From Calothrix sp. NIES-2098 (GTDB taxonomy: Bacteria > Cyanobacteriota > Cyanobacteriia > Cyanobacteriales > Nostocaceae), in contig AP018172.1 of NCBI GenBank assembly GCA_002368175.1, positions 4,152,001 to 4,216,000 on the forward strand: 64,000 bases of DNA, given 5' to 3'. The position numbers were made by a program, and so were the translations under genes. The notes below the pieces were generated by a model, which searched no databases, had not been told where the DNA came from, and saw only the letters and a program-made list of their open reading frames with translations. Each line of letters opens with the position of its first letter. Positions within the stretch are counted from its first letter, which is position 1. Below, one piece after another: positions 41,540 to 50,488 of the stretch.

Positions 41540-43762
41540 TCAAATTTTTTCCAAACGCGCGATCGCATTATAATCGGGTACTCCTTCTAGAGAACGCTTG
41601 CTTTTATCTAAAAGTACGTTTCCTTCCGGCCAATGTACTTGTAGGTTTCCAGGTTGAATTGGCGCTAGATAAACTTCTCCTTGTAACTCGCCTAAATCAT
41701 TTTTGAGAATTACGCGATCGCCATCTTTTAATCCTAATTTTGCAGCATCAGAGGCATTCATTAACACTGCTTCTCGTAATGCCCCAGTAATTGCATCTTT
41801 GCGTTCTTGCACCATACTATTAAATTGCTTACCTCGGCGGGTGGCGACAAAGAAACTACCTGCTGGTAATTCTTTGTGAGGTGGAGTTAATGGTGTAAAG
41901 TGGGCTTTGCCATCTGGTGTAGAGAAATTCCAGCCAAAACATAGATGGGAACCACCATACTGAAACTGATCTCCTTGTTGTTGTAAGTGTTGAATTCCTG
42001 CATATTGGGGAACAATTTGGGCAATTTCTTGACGGATAGCGGCTGTATTTTCAAAATGCAACTTCTCTTTTAAATCTGGTTTGACTCGCCTTGCCAATTC
42101 CATAAATACTTGCCACTCTGGACGCGCTTCGCCAATGCGCGGCCCGGGAATTTCGGGGCTAAAAATTACTCGGCGTTCGGTGCTAGTTTCTGATACTCCT
42201 CCTGGGATTTCATAGCGAGTTGTCGCAGGTAAAAGCACTACTGTATCTGCTGGTTCTACTAACATTTGGCTAGAAAGCACAATATCCATGTGTACCCGCA
42301 ATGGTATCTGCTTTAAAGCACCTTCGACATAATCCGGTTCTGGTAGAACTTCTAGAAAATTACCGCCAACAGAAAATAACACATCTAACTCTCCTTGATG
42401 CGCTGCATGAATCATTTCTGGCGCAATTAAACCTGGAGTTGCAGGTACTTCAAAATCCCACACCTGACTTAATCGATCTGCATTTTCGGGAGTAATAGCT
42501 TTACCACCAGGAAACACCGTAGCGTAACATCCCATTTCTGCACCACCTTGCACCCCAGAGTGTCCGCGAATTGGCATTAAACCGCAGCCTTCTCGACCGA
42601 CGAAACCTTTGGTAAGTGCTAAGTTAATGATGCTACGGACATTATCTTCACCGCATTCATGCTGGGTGATCCCCATACTCCAGACAAAGACAGCTTTGTT
42701 AGCTTCTGCAACCATTTTGGCAAAAGCATACATTTCTTCGCGAGTAGTTCCAGAAAGTTTTTCTAATTCTTCCCAAGATTGAGTTGCTAATTCTGCTTTG
42801 AGTTCTTCAAAACCGCTTGTATATCTATCAATAAACGACCGATCTACCCAGTCATTAGAAATCATGTGCTTAATTGTACCGTTCAAAAATGCCATGTCTC
42901 CGCCCAAGCTGACCAGAAAAAAATCTTCGGCAAACTTGGTGCCAAATAAAGCACTTTCGACAATTGAAGGAACCCAGTAGCGTTCCATTCCTGGTTCACG
43001 GTAAGTGTTAATGACTACAATTTTTGTACCAGCTTTTTTGGCATAGTGGAGGTATTTAACAGTGACAGGCTGATTGTTAGCCACATTCGAGCCGATAAAA
43101 ACTAATAAATCAGTACCAATCCAGTCTTTATAAGAACAGGTGGTAGCCCCCGCACCCAGAGTAGATTTCAAACCTGCGGTGCTGGGAGAATGACAAATAC
43201 GGGCAGCATTATCAATATTGTTACTTCCCATTGCCCGCACGGCTTTCTGGGTGGCGTAGTAAGTTTCGTTCACAGTGCCGCGACTGGTAATGTAAAAGCT
43301 GAGGCGGTTGGGTATGGTAGCACGAATACGGCTAGCAATAACTTCTAGGGCACGATCCCAACTCACACGCTGAAAACCCTTTTCTCCTCGTTGGCGGATC
43401 ATTGGGTAGGGAAGCCGTCCCAAATCGCGTAATTGAGAGCTTTTTTGCGTTTGCAATGAGGAAATATCCGTTAGCAGCGCAGGGTCGAAAGCTGGCATAG
43501 TATTCATTTGTAAAAGCCGCAGCCTCACATTGCAGAGATGAATACCATCCAGCGTCCAATCTTTCATGCCGGTAGTTCCCAAAGCACAGCCATCGCAGAC
43601 ACCTTTATTCAAAATATTCCATGCATAAGGTAATTGCTTGCGAGACAACCAAATTGCCCGAAATACTTCCCAGTAATTATTTGGGTACTGTTCGCCAATA
43701 CCAAAGGGTTTCCAGCTAGCCCAGTGTGAAGGTGTCCAATATTTCTTGGGTTTAGGCAACAT
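41540..43762 (-). CDS. FdhF/YdeP-family molybdopterin oxidoreductase
   Basis: 740 aa, about the family length. The N-terminal cysteine motif CDGCALGTTGMKDWTLDGIHLC at residues 57-78 fits the Fe-S site of the YdeP branch. The molybdopterin domains follow (FYITSRGTVNETYYATQKAVRAMGSNN, LLVFIGSNVANNQPVTVKYL, FVWSMGITQHECGEDNVRSI), and a C-terminal dinucleotide-binding domain (LMNASDAAKLGLKDGDRVILKNDLGE). No twin-arginine signal, so cytoplasmic. Possibly a formate dehydrogenase-like enzyme; the true substrate of YdeP-type proteins is uncertain. FdhD is encoded downstream. Confidence 0.9.
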   Translation of the reverse strand: MLPKPKKYWTPSHWASWKPFGIGEQYPNNYWEVFRAIWLSRKQLPYAWNILNKGVCDGCALGTTGMKDWTLDGIHLCNVRLRLLQMNTMPAFDPALLTDISSLQTQKSSQLRDLGRLPYPMIRQRGEKGFQRVSWDRALEVIASRIRATIPNRLSFYITSRGTVNETYYATQKAVRAMGSNNIDNAARICHSPSTAGLKSTLGAGATTCSYKDWIGTDLLVFIGSNVANNQPVTVKYLHYAKKAGTKIVVINTYREPGMERYWVPSIVESALFGTKFAEDFFLVSLGGDMAFLNGTIKHMISNDWVDRSFIDRYTSGFEELKAELATQSWEELEKLSGTTREEMYAFAKMVAEANKAVFVWSMGITQHECGEDNVRSIINLALTKGFVGREGCGLMPIRGHSGVQGGAEMGCYATVFPGGKAITPENADRLSQVWDFEVPATPGLIAPEMIHAAHQGELDVLFSVGGNFLEVLPEPDYVEGALKQIPLRVHMDIVLSSQMLVEPADTVVLLPATTRYEIPGGVSETSTERRVIFSPEIPGPRIGEARPEWQVFMELARRVKPDLKEKLHFENTAAIRQEIAQIVPQYAGIQHLQQQGDQFQYGGSHLCFGWNFSTPDGKAHFTPLTPPHKELPAGSFFVATRRGKQFNSMVQERKDAITGALREAVLMNASDAAKLGLKDGDRVILKNDLGELQGEVYLAPIQPGNLQVHWPEGNVLLDKSKRSLEGVPDYNAIARLEKI

Positions 43763-44308
43763 GATGGATTTTGCAAGTGGATAATCGCCACTTCCAGGCT
43801 AGCTTTTTGAGCAGCAAATGAGTAGGACAGTAATAAATCTGGATATTTAGAGCTAATTATGTCAGGATTTACACCAAATCTCTAGCGGTTCAGTGCATTA
43901 ATTATGATTTCATCATAAGTATTATGTAGGGCTGGCAATGCCCATCCTACTACTAACTCAATAGGTTGTTAAAAAAAATTGGTTGCAAGAGACATTCTTG
44001 CAACCGAGATGAATACTTAAAAAGACTCGTAAACACTAGTACACCATGTTAGAAATAACTAACCACATGAAAATAGCTCAATGCTTATCTTCATTCAGTT
44101 ATTCAATTTTCATCCCGCGTACAACACTAGTCTAATTAGCAAATAAGGCTGTCGTAACAGTGCTTTTACTGAAGTGTTACAATTAGTCGTAGCGACAGCT
44201 AAGAGAACAACAGCATATTAGCGAACACAATTCAAAAGATTAGGTCATTTTTGGAGAAATTCAACCGAACTCTTCGATTAATCAATAGCCAATCTTAATA
44301 GTAGGGAA
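43763..44308. other. Non-coding region with two repeats and a terminator
   Basis: No credible ORF. Contains a GTAGGGCTGGCAATGCCCATCCTAC-type palindrome (about 43926-43950), the strong hairpin at 43971-44005, and an inverted pair GCTGTCG and CGACAGC (about 44148 and 44194). The promoter of the molybdoenzyme gene should be in the left part. Confidence 0.5.
43971..44005 (-). terminator. Strong intrinsic terminator downstream of the 39-aa gene
   Basis: Perfect 10-bp stem GGTTGCAAGA with TCTTGCAACC around a 5-nt loop, followed on the minus strand by AA and eight T. It ends leftward transcription about 300 nt after the 44309 stop codon. Confidence 0.75.
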
Positions 44309-44428
44309 CTAATTGTAGCCCAGTTTTTTAGCTCTGGGCAGTGTCAAGCAAATTCCGCCAGATAACATGGCACTGGCAATACAAGCAATTAGCACTACTT
44401 GGAAAATATCACTAAAATTAGAAATCAT
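44309..44428 (-). CDS. 39-aa single-pass membrane protein
   Basis: Start at ATG 44428, preceded by GAGGT at the right spacing; the frame is open further upstream (to 44539) but that part looks non-coding. It reads MISNFSDIFQ, one transmembrane helix (VVLIACIASAMLSGGICLTL) and a basic tail (PRAKKLGYN). The size is that of small photosynthetic-complex subunits, but it does not match any I know. Long non-coding stretches on both sides suggest a monocistronic transcript. Confidence 0.55.
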   Translation of the reverse strand: MISNFSDIFQVVLIACIASAMLSGGICLTLPRAKKLGYN

Positions 44429-44771
44429 TTTTGTTACCTCATTGTGAGATTTTGAGTGGAGGTTTGTGTGCGTGTCCATAATTACTCTTTTTTTTTGAGT
44501 TGGCAAGTTCTTATATCTGTTTTTTTCAAGTTTTTTCAAAAAAAATAGTTTAGATAATTAATAGAGTAGAAATACGGTAATAAAATAGTATTTATATTTA
44601 CAGTGATTTTGCCGGATAACAAAATTTATCTACTGTATTTATTAAATACATTGCAGGAAATGTAATTCAATTTTGCAAATTATTTCTTGGTAAGAGTAAT
44701 AGCTTTTACTGACAGAGAAAATACAGGCTTTTTAGCTATTTTTGTGCAATTAAAAACAAATTTATCCCAGC
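44429..44771. other. AT-rich non-coding region upstream of the 39-aa gene
   Basis: 343 bp, very AT-rich, no ORF worth calling. It should carry the promoter of the 44309 gene, and the end of the glpD transcript reads into it. No clear terminator was seen after glpD. Confidence 0.4.
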
Positions 44772-46325
44772 CTATTTCAGCAAGTATCCCTCAGCTAGAG
44801 AATGATAAGCGGCAATTTGCTGTTGCTGCCAAATAGTGTCTCTTTCTAGTTCTTCAGCCAAAATTTCTGCTACGCGCGGGGCTGCTTCTATGCTGGCGAT
44901 CGCATCGAGTAAGAGCGATCGCGTTCTTCGTGCTAGTATATCCTCTACTGTGCGTGCTAGTTCGTAGCGAGTAGCCCAGCGCACTTCTGCCTCTAAGTAA
45001 GGTAGGCGAGGATGCAATAGTGTATCAGCACCAGGTAATTCTTGGATAGTGGCTGCATCGCTACCATAAACATCGAGGGGGGCTGCTGCGGGAGTTTGAG
45101 TCCAGCCGTGTAAATGCAAGTTAGCGGTAATTGAGGGATGAGGTGAAAGATTGGCTAGGGAGATGGCACGGTTAACTACGTCTTCGCCCATTTTGCGATA
45201 AGTTGTCCATTTACCGCCAGTAATTGTTAGCAATCCCGAAGCAGAAACAGAAATTACGTGTTCGCGGGAAAGGGCGGCGGTTGACTGGGTTTTTTCTGCT
45301 TTTACTAACGGGCGCTGTCCGACAAATACACTTAATACATCTTTGGGAGTGGGAGCAGGTGTGAGATATTGAGCTGCGGTGTGTAAAATAAAGTCAATTT
45401 CCTGCTGAAGGGGACGGGGTTCGTATTCAGTATTTTCAACTGGGGTATCAGTAGTACCAATTACTACCTTGTCATGCCAAGGAAGAGCAAATAATACTCG
45501 CCCATCGGCTGTTTTGGGAATCATCATAGCGCTGTCATTTGGTAAAAAATGCTTGTCAACGACAATGTGCGCACCCTGGCTGGGAGATAGCATTGTTGAT
45601 ACTTGCGGATCGTCCATGCGCCGCACGTCATCGACAAATACCCCGGTAGCATTGACTACAACTTTGCTTTTTAGCTCAAAAGTTTCTCCGGTTTCGGCAT
45701 CGCAAGCACGCACGCCCTGCACTCGTTCGCCTTGTTTGAGCAAATCTATGACTGGCAAGTAATTCAACGCTACACCGTTGTAATCTAGCAAAGTTTGCAG
45801 CAAAGTAATGGCAAGGCGTGCATCATCAAATTGCCCATCATGGTAAATAACTCCTCCCCTAAGTCCCTTAGTTTTGAGCGTGGGGATATGCGATCGCGTA
45901 TCTTGTTCGTTAAGAAAGCGACTATGGCCTAAACTCAAACGACCAGAAAGTAAATCGTAAATCTTTAAACCCGTACCGTAAAAAAGTTGAGACCACCAAG
46001 TATATCCCGGTACGACAAATTTTAAATCGCGTACTAAATGAGGCGCATTGCGGCGCAGTAGCCCCCGTTCGTGTAACGCTTCCTTTACTAGTGCGATATT
46101 TCCTTGCGCCAGATACCGCACTCCCCCATGCACTAGCTTAGTTGAACGGCTGGAAGTAGCTTTGGCAAAGTCATATTTCTCTAAAAGTAGCGTTCGGTAG
46201 CCGCGAGTTGCTGCTTCGATTGCTGTACCCAAACCCGTTGCACCACCACCAATAATAATAAAATCCCACTCATCGGATTGGCGAAGTTGAGCAATTAAAT
46301 TCTGACGAGTTAGCAGTATTTTCAC
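44772..46325 (-). CDS. glpD: Aerobic-type FAD-dependent glycerol-3-phosphate dehydrogenase
   Basis: 517 aa. The FAD-binding motif IIGGGATGLGTAIEAATRGY is at residues 24-43, followed by SSRSTKLVHGGVRYL near 58-72, typical of GlpD. Further signatures are GVIYHDGQFDDARL, VVNATGVFVDDVR and ITGGKWTTYRKM near 367, with a C-terminal helical domain. It oxidises glycerol-3-phosphate to dihydroxyacetone phosphate at the membrane. glpK lies upstream in the same direction, separated by a minisatellite; together they form a glycerol utilisation pair. Confidence 0.96.
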   Translation of the reverse strand: MKILLTRQNLIAQLRQSDEWDFIIIGGGATGLGTAIEAATRGYRTLLLEKYDFAKATSSRSTKLVHGGVRYLAQGNIALVKEALHERGLLRRNAPHLVRDLKFVVPGYTWWSQLFYGTGLKIYDLLSGRLSLGHSRFLNEQDTRSHIPTLKTKGLRGGVIYHDGQFDDARLAITLLQTLLDYNGVALNYLPVIDLLKQGERVQGVRACDAETGETFELKSKVVVNATGVFVDDVRRMDDPQVSTMLSPSQGAHIVVDKHFLPNDSAMMIPKTADGRVLFALPWHDKVVIGTTDTPVENTEYEPRPLQQEIDFILHTAAQYLTPAPTPKDVLSVFVGQRPLVKAEKTQSTAALSREHVISVSASGLLTITGGKWTTYRKMGEDVVNRAISLANLSPHPSITANLHLHGWTQTPAAAPLDVYGSDAATIQELPGADTLLHPRLPYLEAEVRWATRYELARTVEDILARRTRSLLLDAIASIEAAPRVAEILAEELERDTIWQQQQIAAYHSLAEGYLLK

Positions 46326-46339
46326 GGTATATTCTCTCC

Positions 46340-46585
46340 AATGTTATAAAAAAAGTCGCAATTGTCACAACAAAAGTCACAAGTGTTGTAATCCGAGGTC
46401 GCAACTGTCACAACCAAAGTCGCAAGCGTCGTGCGCAAAGTTGCAATTGTCACAAAAATCCACAGGTGTTGTAATGCGAGGTTGCAACAGTCACAACAAA
46501 AGTCGCAAGTGTTGTACGCAAAGTTGCAGTGGTTGTAAAAAAAGTCGCGATTGTTATAAAGAAAGTCGCGACAGTAAAATTAAGT
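46340..46585. repeat. 21-bp minisatellite between glpK and glpD
   Basis: About eleven degenerate units of roughly 21 bp with the plus-strand core AAAGTCGCAAxTGTxxTA or AAAGTCGCAAxTGTCACAAC. There is a higher-order duplication of about 105 bp: AATCCGAGGTCGCAACTGTC near 46389 is echoed by AATGCGAGGTTGCAACAGTC near 46472. On the minus strand the units read as ATFxxTx heptads in part of the array, but the frame is not kept throughout, so non-coding is more likely. Confidence 0.75.
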
Positions 46586-46604
46586 GTTAGCTGCGTAGGT
46601 TGAA

Positions 46605-48086
46605 TTACTTTTGTCGCGCCTGTGCGATCGCGCGATGCCATGAATCTAGTAATTTCTCCCGGTAGTCAGCGCTAATTTTCGGCTCAAACCGTTTCTCTAG
46701 TTGCCATTGCTGTACAATTTCCGCTTCGTCCCAGTAACTAACCGCTAGCCCTGCCAAATAAGCTGCACCTAAAGCGGTAGTTTCGGTGATTTTGGGACGA
46801 ACAACGGGTACGCCCAAAATATCAGCTTGGAATTGCATCAATAAATCATTGCGGGACGCACCGCCATCTACCCGCAGTTCTGAAAGATCGAGATGGGAGT
46901 CTTGACGCATCGCTTCCAGTACATCAGCCGTTTGATAGGCAATGCTTTCCAAAGCTGCACGGGCGATATGGGCGCTAGTTGAACCGCGAGTTAAGCCTGC
47001 GATCGTACCGCGTGCGTAACTATCCCAATAAGGTGCGCCCAAGCCGACGAATGCAGGTACAAAATATACACCACCATTATCAGGAACGCTAGTAGCCAAG
47101 GCTTCCACATCGGCGCTGTGCTTAATAATTCCCAGCCCATCGCGCAGCCATTGCACAACAGCCCCAGCAATAAAAACGCTACCTTCCAAAGCATAATCTA
47201 TACGTTCATTGATGCGCCAGGCGATCGTGGTTAGCAGCTTGTGCTGGGATAGTATGGGCTGATTACCTGTATTCAGCAGCATAAAGCAACCAGTGCCGTA
47301 AGTATTTTTTGCCATACCAGATTGTAACGATGCCTGCCCAAAAGTTGCTGCTTGCTGGTCTCCGGCAATTCCCGCAATCGGAATGCGGCTGCCAAAAAGT
47401 CCCTCAGATGTATGCCCATATACCTCAGATGAACTCCGGACTTGAGGGAGAAGAGAACGGGGAATATTCAGAATCGACAATAATTCATCGTCCCAATCCA
47501 GGGTATGAATATTGAATAGCAGAGTGCGGCTAGCATTAGTTGCGTCTGTAATATGCAATTCGCCTTGAGTCAGCTTCCAAATTAACCAGCTATCGACAGT
47601 TCCAAATGCTAGTTCTCCGCGATCGGCTTTTTTACGAGCATCAGGTACATTATCGAGTAACCACTTAAGTTTCGTCCCGCTAAAGTATGCATCTATTACC
47701 AGTCCCGTTTTCTGCTGGAATGTTGCTTCATAGCCAGCTATTTTGAGTTCATCGCAATCAGCAGCAGTACGGCGATCTTGCCAAACGATCGCATGATGAA
47801 TCGGCTTACCTGTTTGGCGATCCCAAACTATTGTAGTTTCCCGTTGATTGGTAATGCCAATGGCAGCAATATCGCTAGCGCGGATACCAATACGCGCTAA
47901 AGCTTCATTAGCAACCCCAACTTGAGAAGACCAAATTTCTTCAGCATCATGTTCCACCCAAGCCTGCTGGGGAAAAATTTGTGGAAACTCCTTCTGAGCA
48001 ACAGCCAGTATCTCGGCGTTGCGGTTAAATACAATGGCGCGAGAGCTAGTAGTGCCTTGGTCAAAAGCCAGAATATATTTATTCAT
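46605..48086 (-). CDS. glpK: Glycerol kinase
   Basis: 493 aa, full length. ATP-binding FGGY-kinase motifs: ILAFDQGTTSSRAIVFNR at the start, GITNQRETTIVWDRQTGKPIHHAIVWQDRR near 77-106, GIAGDQQAATFGQA near 243, and the FGGY C-terminal signature GGASRNDLLMQFQADILGVPVVRP. It phosphorylates glycerol in the cytosol. glpD follows across a minisatellite of about 250 bp. A stretch of 365 bp lies upstream. Confidence 0.97.
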   Translation of the reverse strand: MNKYILAFDQGTTSSRAIVFNRNAEILAVAQKEFPQIFPQQAWVEHDAEEIWSSQVGVANEALARIGIRASDIAAIGITNQRETTIVWDRQTGKPIHHAIVWQDRRTAADCDELKIAGYEATFQQKTGLVIDAYFSGTKLKWLLDNVPDARKKADRGELAFGTVDSWLIWKLTQGELHITDATNASRTLLFNIHTLDWDDELLSILNIPRSLLPQVRSSSEVYGHTSEGLFGSRIPIAGIAGDQQAATFGQASLQSGMAKNTYGTGCFMLLNTGNQPILSQHKLLTTIAWRINERIDYALEGSVFIAGAVVQWLRDGLGIIKHSADVEALATSVPDNGGVYFVPAFVGLGAPYWDSYARGTIAGLTRGSTSAHIARAALESIAYQTADVLEAMRQDSHLDLSELRVDGGASRNDLLMQFQADILGVPVVRPKITETTALGAAYLAGLAVSYWDEAEIVQQWQLEKRFEPKISADYREKLLDSWHRAIAQARQK

Positions 48087-48451
48087 AGGATATATTTCAA
48101 AATTATTTGTAATTTACAACGAGCTAAACACCTTGATTTAATATAGAGAAGAATACAGCTTAATCTAAATTTTTAAACTAAATTTCTCATTTTTCCAGCA
48201 AAGCAAAAATGAAAAGCAAAAAATGAGCATCACACTTTTTCACCTGTCATTGCGAGCGAAGCAATCGCAAAATCTTCAACGAAAAGCGAGTCTTTGGGAT
48301 TGCTTCGTCGTTCCTCCTCGCAAAGACAATTATTATCTGATAAAGCAATAAAAACTAGGATGCACCCAACCAAAAATGAGTTCTTGCTCAGATCTCCGGC
48401 TTTTTGAAGAAGTCGGTAATCTAAAGTAATTAGGGAAATAAGTCTAATAAA
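48087..48451. other. Non-coding region upstream of glpK with an inverted repeat
   Basis: No ORF. Contains the interspersed repeat TGTCATTGCGAGCGAAGCAATCGC (in part, from 48247) with its inverted partner GATTGCTTCGTCGTTCCTCC then TCGCAAAGACA ending near 48328. The promoter of glpK should be near 48100-48200. Confidence 0.55.
48247..48328. repeat. Interspersed inverted repeat (CATTGCGAGCGAAGCAATC family)
   Basis: Left arm CATTGCGAGCGAAGCAATCG, right arm GGATTGCTTCGTCGTTCCTC plus CTCGCAAAGACA, with about 30 nt between. This type is found in many bacterial genomes as a transcribed intergenic palindrome. Confidence 0.6.
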
Positions 48452-49276
48452 CTAAATCTTTTGTGCAATATGAAAAGCAGAAATATATGAAAGCTGAAGA
48501 ATACCTTGAAATTCATCTTCTATGCATTGTTTCAAGGCTGCAAATAGAGCATCTTTAATTTCTGGTACTAATTTCAGGTAAGCCGAGTAAGTATTTAACA
48601 ACATTAAATACTCGTCTACTGTATAGCTTACTTCCGAGATAATTTGCCCATATCTTAAGTTTTTAAATTTTCCCGAATCAATAGCAAAGCTTCCTAAACC
48701 TCTTAAAATTTCTTCTTGAGTCGCTCTGTCTTCATACTTATTAAGTGATGGAGCGTACAATTGATAGATTTCAGCTAATCGTTGATATACTTGATAGCTT
48801 GGTTGCAGTTCTTTATTCCATAATAAAATTAGATAACCTCCATCTTTGAGAGCGTTGCCTGCTTTTGGATAGCCTAATTCCGGTGATATCCAATGAAAAG
48901 AACTTGCTGCTAAGACAGCATCAAATTCCAGAGCATCTAATACCCATTCTTCAAAAGATGTATTTTGAATTTGAACATGAGAATAATGTTGACAATTTTG
49001 TTGAGCTAACTGGAAAAAATCTGGATTTGGTTCTAAACAAATCATAGAACAACCCAATTTAGCAAAGGCTGTTGTTGCAGTTGCAGGGCCGCATCCCACC
49101 TCTAGAATTTTTGAGTTAGAGGATAATTGCGCAATCTCTACAACTTGGTTAATTAAATCTTGAGGATAGCGAGGCCTAACTTTGTTATAGGCCTCGGCTG
49201 CGGGAGAATACCAATTTTTACGCTGTTCTAAGTCTCTGCTGGAATAACTAATAATTGTTTGTTTTAAGTCTTCCAT
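48452..49276 (-). CDS. Class I SAM-dependent methyltransferase
   Basis: 274 aa. The Methyltransf_11/25-type motif I ILEVGCGPATATTAF is near residue 58, motif II CLEPNPDF near 80, and FDAVLAASSFHWISPE near 118 resembles TAM/UbiE-like enzymes. The start region YSPAAEAYNKVRPRYPQDLI is typical of the family. Substrate unknown. Same direction as the HAD gene upstream, 41 bp apart. Confidence 0.88.
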   Translation of the reverse strand: MEDLKQTIISYSSRDLEQRKNWYSPAAEAYNKVRPRYPQDLINQVVEIAQLSSNSKILEVGCGPATATTAFAKLGCSMICLEPNPDFFQLAQQNCQHYSHVQIQNTSFEEWVLDALEFDAVLAASSFHWISPELGYPKAGNALKDGGYLILLWNKELQPSYQVYQRLAEIYQLYAPSLNKYEDRATQEEILRGLGSFAIDSGKFKNLRYGQIISEVSYTVDEYLMLLNTYSAYLKLVPEIKDALFAALKQCIEDEFQGILQLSYISAFHIAQKI

Positions 49277-49317
49277 CGATTCTTGCCAAAATAGATGCGT
49301 AATATCTATTATCTTCG

Positions 49318-49989
49318 TTACGGATTTTTGCTCAATGGCGAATCGCTGTAATGTGCTAATAAATCAGCAGGATCGTTGTATATAGCTTTAGCTCCCGCCA
49401 AACTCGAATCGTCAAAGCCGCCACAGCGCATTGCAATTAAACCGACTCCCGCCTCACCCGCAGATTTAATATCGTAAGGCGTATCGCCCAGCATCAAAAC
49501 TTGGTTTGCTTCCATCTTGAGCTTGCTCAGTGCTGCTTCCACAATATCGGGTGCGGGTTTAGAAGCTTCCGCATCGCTTGATGTTGTGGTTTCTTGGAGT
49601 AAGTCGTCAACCTGAGCAGCTTTGAGCAGCGTCTCCAATTCTTCATTTGAAGCGGAACTAGCGACAATTAGCCGCAATCCCAGCTGCTGCATATGTTGGA
49701 TTAATTCCCTGGAAGCATTGGCTGGTGAGAGTTTTGGTGCGTAGTTATTCAGAAATATTTTTTTGCGTCGTTGCGCGATCGCTTTTCCATCGCCTTCTTC
49801 ATCCGTCAGTCCTGGTACTACTTTCGGTATCAGTTGATCGCCACCCATCCCAATTAATGGCCGTACTTGCTCAAACGAAACATCATAGCCAAATTCTTTA
49901 AATGTATCTACCCAAGATTGAGCATGAGCATCATTGCTTAAAACCAGCGTTCCATCGATATCTAAAAGTACTGCTTGCAATCCCATCAC
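49318..49989 (-). CDS. HAD-superfamily hydrolase (phosphoglycolate phosphatase-like)
   Basis: 223 aa. HAD motifs: LLDIDGTLVLSNDAHAQSW (motif I) near residue 8, IVASSASNEEL (motif II) near 110, KPAPDIVEAAL (motif III) near 145, and MLGDTPYDIKSA (motif IV) near 167. A helical cap inserted after motif I fits subfamily IA. The gene may start at methionine 1 or 2. Substrate unknown; sugar phosphates or phosphoglycolate are usual. Confidence 0.9.
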   Translation of the reverse strand: MMGLQAVLLDIDGTLVLSNDAHAQSWVDTFKEFGYDVSFEQVRPLIGMGGDQLIPKVVPGLTDEEGDGKAIAQRRKKIFLNNYAPKLSPANASRELIQHMQQLGLRLIVASSASNEELETLLKAAQVDDLLQETTTSSDAEASKPAPDIVEAALSKLKMEANQVLMLGDTPYDIKSAGEAGVGLIAMRCGGFDDSSLAGAKAIYNDPADLLAHYSDSPLSKNP

Positions 49990-50245
49990 TAATTTCCTAA
50001 AAATATCAATTCAAAATAGTTAATTATTCTCTACCTCAGTTGTTAGATCGTCACGCTAGAGAGGTAATAAAATTTGTTATGATATTTAGAAAAGTTAATA
50101 GACCTCACCGATCGGTTCGCATTATCAGGAGGTCTGTATAAGAACTATGATTTTCCCACTACTTTTAGAAGTAGAATTTCGCCTTAATTGTCATTTCAGC
50201 TAATCCAATGGGTAGATTTGACCCTATTGAATTTCCTAAATTTTG

Positions 50246-50488
50246 TTAACGAGACTCAGTTCCTTGATTGGGAAGACCAGGTGTTGTAACAGTACCTCCA
50301 GCCGCTTCAGGATCGGAACCCTGACGAGCATCAGTACCTGATTCTTGGCCAGTCATCCGATATCTCTCATCAAGAGGAGTATCACCTTCTTCGGTAGTTG
50401 GTACTGTCGTTTGCGTTCCAGGGTTATCTTCGGGATCGTATTTACCTTCTTCTTGCCGATTGTCGGGAGGAGGAGTTTTTGATGTCAT
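50246..50488 (-). CDS. Small hydrophilic, probably disordered protein
   Basis: 80 aa, very polar: rich in Pro, Gly, Asp, Glu and Thr (DNRQEEGKYDPEDNPGTQTTVPTTEEGDTPLDERYRMTGQES). No hydrophobic core. AGAGGAAA precedes the ATG. Similar small disordered proteins are common in cyanobacteria and often stress-induced. Function unknown. Confidence 0.65.
   Translation of the reverse strand: MTSKTPPPDNRQEEGKYDPEDNPGTQTTVPTTEEGDTPLDERYRMTGQESGTDARQGSDPEAAGGTVTTPGLPNQGTESR

Noticed and set aside
46340..46585. CRISPR array
   Set aside because: Units are about 21 bp, abut without unique spacers and are degenerate; no cas genes are near.
46450..46641. 63-aa minus-strand ORF with ATFxxTx heptads
   Set aside because: It is a translation of the minisatellite joined to the end of glpK in another frame; units elsewhere in the array break the frame.
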